Assembly: GCF_040833965.1 (NCBI RefSeq)
Contig: NZ_CP162142.1
Span: 1,327,001 to 1,391,000 of the forward strand
Length of the DNA: 64,000 nt
Reading direction: 5' to 3'
Origin: Leptospira sp. WS39.C2
Lineage (GTDB): Bacteria; Spirochaetota; Leptospiria; Leptospirales; Leptospiraceae
Of the stretch, positions 58,772 to 64,000 are shown piece by piece. The notes beneath the pieces were generated by a model, which was not told where the DNA came from, made no database searches, and saw only the letters and a program-made list of their open reading frames with translations. Both the position numbers and the translations under genes were made by a program. Position 1 is the stretch's first letter; the number at the start of each line of letters is the position of its first letter.

Positions 58772-59523
58772 AACTAAAATTAACTTGGATCCCGAATACC
58801 TTAACTCTTGGAAACCTAACACTAGGTTTTGTTTCCATGTTACTTGTCTCAGAGACAAACCCAAGCCAACCAAATTCACATGAGTTGTATTCCCTCGCAG
58901 GAGTATTTATCATCTTAGCTGCGTTATTCGATGGTTTTGATGGAATGGCTGCAAGAGCTCTCAATTGTACAAGTGAGCTTGGCGCTGATTTAGATAGTCT
59001 CGCTGACTTAACCACTTTTGGGATTGCGCCAGGATTTTTGGCGTATAAAATGTTCTTCTTTGATATCAAACTCGATATCTTTGACAAACCCGATTATTTT
59101 CCACTTGGTATGTTTATCGCTGCCCTTTATCCAATTTGTGCGGCTTACCGACTGGCAAGGTTTAATGTGGCACATGATCCTAAATCCTTCAATGGACTCC
59201 CTTCGCCAGTAGCGGGAGTAGTCATCGGAATTTTTCCACTCGTATTTTCTGTATCCCAAGTTCCTTTATGGACTGCAGTTACATTTTTTGTGATCACTGC
59301 GCTTCTAATGGTTTCCACTTTACGTTATAGCAAACCGCAAGTAGCAATGCGCGGACTTTTTTCTTGGAAAAAATTAGGGATTAGTCTTTTGGGTCTAGGT
59401 CTTATCTTATTTGCCATTGGATTTTACCGTTGGCCTTATGTAATGTATGGAGCTGTTGGATTTTATGTTTTTTCTGGAATCGTATCTTTTCTCATCCAGA
59501 CCATCCAAGACTACCGAGTTTAA
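58768..59523 (+). CDS. pssA: CDP-diacylglycerol--serine O-phosphatidyltransferase
   Basis: PssA makes phosphatidylserine, the precursor of phosphatidylethanolamine. The 251-residue membrane protein has an N-terminal LTWIPNTLTLGNLTLGF segment and the CDP-alcohol phosphatidyltransferase motif DG-xx-AR-x8-G-xxx-D-xxx-D (starting at DGMAAR near residue 56), plus 6-8 helices. It matches the Bacillus-type membrane PssA. The gene stops one base before the stop of the convergent STAS gene, with no room for a separate terminator. Confidence 0.92.
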   Translation: MKLKLTWIPNTLTLGNLTLGFVSMLLVSETNPSQPNSHELYSLAGVFIILAALFDGFDGMAARALNCTSELGADLDSLADLTTFGIAPGFLAYKMFFFDIKLDIFDKPDYFPLGMFIAALYPICAAYRLARFNVAHDPKSFNGLPSPVAGVVIGIFPLVFSVSQVPLWTAVTFFVITALLMVSTLRYSKPQVAMRGLFSWKKLGISLLGLGLILFAIGFYRWPYVMYGAVGFYVFSGIVSFLIQTIQDYRV

Positions 59524-59524
59524 T

Positions 59525-59833
59525 TCATTCGACTTCGAAGATTTCTAATAAATTTGCTACACTGAAAATGGTTCTGATTTCATTGGAAAGATGGACCATC
59601 TTTACCTTTTTATTTTTTTCTTTTGTCCAACTGTAGGTATGGAGTAAAATTCCAATCCCAGACGAGTCCAAATACGTTAGATGTTTAAAATCCAAAACAA
59701 GTTCCTGCATTGATTCGGAATCTAGTAGATCCTTAATTTCTGTTTTTAATTTAGGTGTGTCCCGAAGTGACATGGAACCATTCAAAAGGATGATGGCCTT
59801 TTCATTTTCTCTTTTGATTTCGTACTGAAACAT
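59525..59833 (-). CDS. STAS-domain anti-sigma factor antagonist
   Basis: This 102-residue protein is a single STAS domain of the SpoIIAA/RsbV type. It shows the LNGSMSLRDTPKLK region and the phosphorylatable Ser in YLDSSGIGIL. Such proteins bind anti-sigma kinases and so control sigma-factor release. ATG 59833 gives the normal length; a longer frame to 59875 has a non-conserved leader. No anti-sigma kinase gene is adjacent. It is convergent with pssA and divergent from the MBL-fold gene. Confidence 0.85.
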   Translation of the reverse strand: MFQYEIKRENEKAIILLNGSMSLRDTPKLKTEIKDLLDSESMQELVLDFKHLTYLDSSGIGILLHTYSWTKEKNKKVKMVHLSNEIRTIFSVANLLEIFEVE

Positions 59834-59917
59834 AACTTCAGTTAAGACAACATCTGAAAGAGGAAATACAATCAAAAAACGTTTGATTTTTTCAAAAAGG
59901 ACTCTAGAAAAAGAGCA

Positions 59918-60874
59918 ATGAAAATTAAGTTTTGGGGTGTTCGAGGTTCTATAGGTTCACCCATCAGGCCAGAAAACGTTAAACATAAAATCGAAAAAAT
60001 CCTCTCATTGGCAAGTCCTACCGACATCCAAAACGAACAAAGTATTCATAGTTTTTTAAATAGTTTAAGTTTTTCATCTTCTTCAACTTACGGTGGTAAT
60101 ACGACCTGCGTTGAAATCAGAGACAAAGAGGGGAATTTAATCATCATTGATGGTGGAACGGGTTTACGTGAACTTGGAAACCAAATGATGTCTTCTGATT
60201 TTGGAAAAGGAATTGGACACGCCTATTGGGTGCTTACCCATACACATTGGGACCATATCCAAGGCATCCCATTTTTCATTCCATTATTTTTACCAGGGAA
60301 TCATTTTGAATTTATCTCTTCTATGAATGATGCAGAAAAAAGGTTAGAACACCAGTTTGTATTCACACATTTTCCCGTTTCATTTGATCATTATGCAGCA
60401 AACAAAACCTTTCGATTTATCGAAGAAGGAGAGGTTGTTTCCCTTGGCCCAAACATCCAAGCCTTTAGTAAAGCAGTCCGTCACCCTGGAGGTAGTTTTT
60501 CCTACCGGTTTACAGAAGAAGGGAAGTCCATCATTTTTGCGTCGGATGCGGAATTCAATTTAGAAGAGATGGAAAATATTGATACATACATTGATTACTT
60601 TCGCGATGCGGATGTTTTGGTTTTTGATACCCAATATACATTTGAAGAGTCATTACAAAAAATTGATTGGGGTCATAGTTCAGCTTCCATTGCCACAGAC
60701 ATTGCACTTCGGGCAAAAGTAAAAAAACTCGTGATGTTCCACCATGATCCTTCTTACGATGATGAAAAGTTGGATTTGGTTTATTTACGAGCGTTAAAGT
60801 ACAAAGAGATGTTTGATCCACACGGAAAATTAGAAATCATTATGGCTTATGAAGGTTTGGAAATAGAGGTATAA
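59918..60874 (+). CDS. Metallo-beta-lactamase-fold hydrolase
   Basis: This 318-residue protein begins MKIKFWGVRGSIG, has IIDGGTGLRELG and the metal-binding motif THTHWDH (about residues 107-113), then later His/Asp ligands in RHPGGSFS, FASDAEF and FHHDPSYDDEK. It matches a group of cytoplasmic MBL-fold hydrolases (PhnP/ribonuclease Z-like) of unknown substrate, often found near signalling genes. There is no signal peptide. glpK follows after one base, so the two are probably co-transcribed. Confidence 0.85.
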   Translation: MKIKFWGVRGSIGSPIRPENVKHKIEKILSLASPTDIQNEQSIHSFLNSLSFSSSSTYGGNTTCVEIRDKEGNLIIIDGGTGLRELGNQMMSSDFGKGIGHAYWVLTHTHWDHIQGIPFFIPLFLPGNHFEFISSMNDAEKRLEHQFVFTHFPVSFDHYAANKTFRFIEEGEVVSLGPNIQAFSKAVRHPGGSFSYRFTEEGKSIIFASDAEFNLEEMENIDTYIDYFRDADVLVFDTQYTFEESLQKIDWGHSSASIATDIALRAKVKKLVMFHHDPSYDDEKLDLVYLRALKYKEMFDPHGKLEIIMAYEGLEIEV

Positions 60875-60875
60875 A

Positions 60876-62372
60876 ATGGCAAAAAAAAATTACATCATTG
60901 GAATCGATGCAGGAACAACTGGGATTCGTACGTTTTGTTTTAATGACAAAGGGAAAGTGATTTCTTCCGCATACCAAGAATTCAAACAATACTATCCAAA
61001 ACCTGGTTGGGTGGAACATGACCCAGAAGAGATCTGGCAAAAAACTCAAAAGCTCATTTCTCTTGCCATTAGAAATGGCAAACTCGATCCTAAAGATGCC
61101 ATTGCCATTGGGATTACAAACCAAAGAGAAACATCTGTTGTTTGGGATAAAAAAACGGGAAAACCAGTTTACAATGCCATTGTATGGCAGTGCAGAAGGA
61201 CTTCGGATATATGTAAGGAATTAAAAAAACAAAGTTTGGATTCCAATTTCCGTAATAAAACAGGACTTGTTTTGGATGCATACTTTTCCGGAACCAAAAT
61301 CCAATGGATTCTCGACAATGTCAAAGGCGCAAGGGAAAGAGCAGAACGTGGAGATCTACTATTTGGAACCATTGATACTTGGTTATTGTACAAACTCACA
61401 GGTCACAAAGAACATAAAACCGATCATACCAATGCTTCTCGCACTTTACTCTTCAATATCCAAACCAAAGAATGGGATGAAGAACTTTGTAAGATTTTAA
61501 AAGTCCCAATGTCCATGTTGCCTAAGGCATATAATTCCAAAAACCTATTCGGTTTTACTTCGAATGTGAAAGCCATCCCCGATGGGATTCCCATCTCTTC
61601 TTTAGTCGGTGACCAACAAGGGGCACTATTTGGCCAGTTGTGTACTGAACCTGGGGAAGCAAAAAACACGTATGGAACAGGTTGTTTTTTACTTTTTAAT
61701 GTAGGAGATGAATTCCGTATTTCAAACCAAGGTCTCATCACCACACTCGCTCTTGGACCAGAAGGCAAAACTGTTTATTGTTTAGAAGGATCAGTTTTTA
61801 TCGGGGGAGCAGTTGTTCAGTTTTTACGAGACAATTTAGAATTTTTTAAATACTCAAAAGATTCAGAAAAATTGGTGAAGTCCATCAAAACGAAAGATGA
61901 TGTTGTATTTGTTCCTGCTTTTGCCGGACTCGGTGCCCCTCATTGGGACCAAGAAGCACGTGGGGCGATCTTTGGTCTCTCTCGTGACACAACACCAGCG
62001 CAGATCACAAGGGCAGCCTTAAAGGCGATTGCATTACAGTCCTATGAACTTGCCAATGCCATGGAAAAGGAAACAGGAAAACCACTGAAGTTTTTACGAG
62101 TGGATGGTGGTGCTACATCAAATGCATGGCTTATGCAATTCCAAGCAGACATCCTCGGAACAAAAGTCATCCGACCACAAAACGTAGACACAACAGTGCT
62201 TGGAGCTGCCTACCTCGCAGGGCTTGAAAGAGGATTTTATAAATCAGTCGCACACTTGCGAAAAGAAGAAACAAAAACCACTCAATTCACTCCTAAGATG
62301 AAAGAAGCAGAGCGAAAGGAAGAAATTGATAAGTGGAATTTGGCGATTGCAAGGGTGAAAACTGAAAACTAA
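60876..62372 (+). CDS. glpK: Glycerol kinase
   Basis: GlpK phosphorylates glycerol to glycerol 3-phosphate. The 498-residue FGGY kinase shows IGIDAGTTGIR, WVEHDPEEIW, GITNQRET (the Arg-Glu pair that binds glycerol), LDAYFSGTKIQWILDN, TDHTNASRT, GDQQGALFGQ and KNTYGTGCF. The usual GTTSSR start motif reads GTTGIRT here; the change is near the ATP site and does not alter the glycerol ligands. No glpF or glpD is nearby. Confidence 0.94.
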   Translation: MAKKNYIIGIDAGTTGIRTFCFNDKGKVISSAYQEFKQYYPKPGWVEHDPEEIWQKTQKLISLAIRNGKLDPKDAIAIGITNQRETSVVWDKKTGKPVYNAIVWQCRRTSDICKELKKQSLDSNFRNKTGLVLDAYFSGTKIQWILDNVKGARERAERGDLLFGTIDTWLLYKLTGHKEHKTDHTNASRTLLFNIQTKEWDEELCKILKVPMSMLPKAYNSKNLFGFTSNVKAIPDGIPISSLVGDQQGALFGQLCTEPGEAKNTYGTGCFLLFNVGDEFRISNQGLITTLALGPEGKTVYCLEGSVFIGGAVVQFLRDNLEFFKYSKDSEKLVKSIKTKDDVVFVPAFAGLGAPHWDQEARGAIFGLSRDTTPAQITRAALKAIALQSYELANAMEKETGKPLKFLRVDGGATSNAWLMQFQADILGTKVIRPQNVDTTVLGAAYLAGLERGFYKSVAHLRKEETKTTQFTPKMKEAERKEEIDKWNLAIARVKTEN

Positions 62373-62398
62373 ACAAAATTTAATTTCTAGAGTCGATA

Positions 62399-63070
62399 TT
62401 AGTTAAGTTCGGTTTGGTTCTTTTTTGGAATTCTGGATTCTATTTTGATAAGGTAGATTCCAATAAAAAGTAACCAAATCGGAAAACTCAATTGGCATAC
62501 TAAGAGAACCCCTGGTGTTAGGAACCAGGGATAACTGGCTATCATCTGGAACCCAAATCCGAGTATTGCTGCAACTAAAATCAAACTTCCCATAGTCTTT
62601 TTCCTATACGAAACTCCATACATTAAAATCAATAGGGCTAAAATGATAGAGATCATATGCATAATCCCTGTGATGAAACTTAATATGAAAACAATTGTAT
62701 CAACGGTGAGTGGATAAACATTTACGGGATAAACAAGTCGTCCTAAAAGTAAATCAACAAGAACAAACAAAGGAATAATGAATAAATAAAACAAACCAGA
62801 AGCATATAAGGAAAGTTTTGATTCGTGTTTTTGTCTCACATTCGTTAGGGTATAAATTGCTGGGAGTAAAGAGATTGTGGCAAAAATCAAAACCTCATCT
62901 GCAAATTGAAGGTAAGGCTTCCATTCCGTAATCCATGAATGTAAATCTGATGTTTCACTAGGTGGTGGCGGAACGATATAGAGGAGTGAATCGTATATCG
63001 CAAATAACAGACTTGCGATAAAAAAAGGAAGTCCCTTTTGGGTATAATATTTGTTAACTAACTCTTTCAT
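62399..63070 (-). CDS. Hypothetical polytopic membrane protein
   Basis: This 223-residue protein has about six hydrophobic helices, Pro-rich PPPPSE and acidic residues in the first outside loop, and a short basic C-terminus. I do not recognise a family. It is convergent with glpK (26 bases between stops, no hairpin seen) and lies 59 bases downstream of the next minus-strand gene, perhaps in one transcript with it. Confidence 0.6.
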   Translation of the reverse strand: MKELVNKYYTQKGLPFFIASLLFAIYDSLLYIVPPPPSETSDLHSWITEWKPYLQFADEVLIFATISLLPAIYTLTNVRQKHESKLSLYASGLFYLFIIPLFVLVDLLLGRLVYPVNVYPLTVDTIVFILSFITGIMHMISIILALLILMYGVSYRKKTMGSLILVAAILGFGFQMIASYPWFLTPGVLLVCQLSFPIWLLFIGIYLIKIESRIPKKNQTELN

Positions 63071-63129
63071 GTTGGTTAGTTTATTAAGAATATATTAAAG
63101 TCCACTGAAATAAAAAAATGAATCTAAGA

Positions 63130-63984
63130 TTAGTAATCAAACCATAAGAGAGAGAATTCAAATGGTTTTTTGTCTTTTGTAATCCCCGCTCCTACAAGGA
63201 ACAATCCCGTTTCATAATAGGAAATCTCTAAAATCAAATCTTTTGGCAAACGGTGGTATTCTATTGTTTCCATTTCTTTCCGTGTGAGAAAAAAATCAAA
63301 TCGGATGGTATCCATCCATTCTTTGGTTTTGAAAAATAGTTTGGTTTTGGTTTTTCCATAAAATTCTAAAAACTCACCATTTGCACAAAAATCAAATCGT
63401 TCCGAATCTTCAAACACGATGGTTTCGATAACATTCTCTTCACCATCTTCTCGGTAAGTGAAAACGGTTCCTTCTTCATAATACAAATTCCGAGCAAACC
63501 GTTTGTAAAGTTCAGCTTCAATGATTGAGATTAGATCTTCACCCTCTGGTGGTTTGACCTTTGGTGCAGTCTCAATTTGTTTCATTTTGTTTTTTGAAAT
63601 GGATCTTCGGATCACTTCTAAGACTGGTGGAGAAAGTTTTGGTAATATGTAACGGAAGAATCTTTCATCATGGTTTCTTAATATTTCCTGAAGGAAGATC
63701 CCATGAATGAGTGGGATTAGTTCAACTGTGAACATTTGGTGGTTTAGGAAATGGGCAAAGTCTGTTTCAAAGCGAAAGAGGTTTGTTACAATTTTCATTT
63801 CCTCTTCTTTGGTACCCGAATAAAGAATGGCGACCAATCGATTCAGGTAGAGTTTACTTTTTTTGTCCATGTATAAAGATTCAATTTCCTTTAGTACCAT
63901 TGATTCATCAAATTCAGGGTTTACGATGTCGCGGAGAGAAAGATACTTTGTTTGGTTAAACTTATCCCGTTTACTTCGATACAA
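63130..63984 (-). CDS. Hypothetical cytoplasmic protein, start possibly beyond the window
   Basis: At least 284 residues, with no signal peptide or membrane segment. The N-terminal third is helical and charged, with a helix-rich region around residues 70-130 (HFLNHQMF and ILPKLSPPVLEVIRRS) faintly reminiscent of FliG-type armadillo repeats. The C-terminal half appears beta-rich. I cannot name the family. TTG 63984 is a possible start, but the frame stays open to the window edge at 64000, so the true start may lie outside. Confidence 0.5.
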   Translation of the reverse strand: MYRSKRDKFNQTKYLSLRDIVNPEFDESMVLKEIESLYMDKKSKLYLNRLVAILYSGTKEEEMKIVTNLFRFETDFAHFLNHQMFTVELIPLIHGIFLQEILRNHDERFFRYILPKLSPPVLEVIRRSISKNKMKQIETAPKVKPPEGEDLISIIEAELYKRFARNLYYEEGTVFTYREDGEENVIETIVFEDSERFDFCANGEFLEFYGKTKTKLFFKTKEWMDTIRFDFFLTRKEMETIEYHRLPKDLILEISYYETGLFLVGAGITKDKKPFEFSLLWFDY

Positions 63985-64000
63985 ATTTGTTGGGTTTTGT

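Noticed and set aside
59870..59892. AATCAAA/TTTGATT hairpin followed by TTTT, resembling a terminator
   Set aside because: It lies between divergent genes just upstream of the MBL-fold gene, so there is no transcript for it to end; an AT-rich chance repeat is likely.
1..64000. CRISPR arrays, tRNA/rRNA genes, insertion sequences, prophage
   Set aside because: No repeat-spacer pattern, cloverleaf, transposase or integrase was seen, and all intergenic gaps are under 200 bases.

Overview
The window reads as a chromosomal segment of a spirochaete of the genus Leptospira. The inference rests on several proteins: a citramalate synthase (29395-30930) that closely resembles the characterised Leptospira CimA, a 673-residue IspG of the long insertion-containing type, Leptospira-like gene combinations, and frequent TTG starts. 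Base composition looks like the high 30s in percent GC, which would suit a saprophytic-clade species better than L. interrogans, but I did not compute it and the species is not proven. No rRNA, tRNA, CRISPR array, insertion sequence, transposase or phage gene was seen. Gene density is very high and no gene-free stretch exceeds 300 bases.

Layout. 1-7401: the 3' end of kdpA, then kdpB, kdpC, kdpD and kdpE in one tightly overlapping potassium-uptake operon, followed by a beta-barrel porin gene. 7577-15480: a giant secreted alpha-2-macroglobulin-like protein and a membrane-bound alkaline-phosphatase-superfamily enzyme. 15501-18812: carB. 18902-24452, minus strand: a DUF1499 lipoprotein, a coupled DUF3999/DUF2339 pair and ispG. 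24593-33639, plus strand: a compact run of mostly overlapping genes (small conserved protein, mutY, sensor kinase, response regulator, Smr-domain protein, cimA, pth, VTT-family membrane protein, Cys-rich mini-protein, rarA).

33755-45316: a 12-gene NADH dehydrogenase operon, nuoABCDEFHJKLMN, with no nuoG between F and H and no nuoI between H and J. 45410-48401: mtnD (plus), then recJ and a bactofilin gene (minus). 48555-55390: a small hypothetical gene, then a heavy-metal-type RND efflux operon (pump, outer-membrane channel, membrane fusion protein) with an inorganic pyrophosphatase gene inserted inside it. 55441-59523: lexA, a small lipoprotein, a C-terminal processing protease, tsaD and pssA. 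59525-64000: a STAS anti-sigma antagonist (minus), a metallo-beta-lactamase-fold protein, glpK, and two unrecognised minus-strand genes, the last possibly running off the window.

Most of the window is core metabolism and envelope biology. The parts most worth a second look are the NDH-1 operon without nuoG/nuoI, the perfect inverted repeats that cover translation starts (porin, DUF2339, Smr), the alpha-2-macroglobulin/alkaline-phosphatase-superfamily pair, the pyrophosphatase inside the efflux operon, and the sensor kinase with a long insertion inside its dimerisation domain. I did not find a convincing undescribed defence or mobile system.
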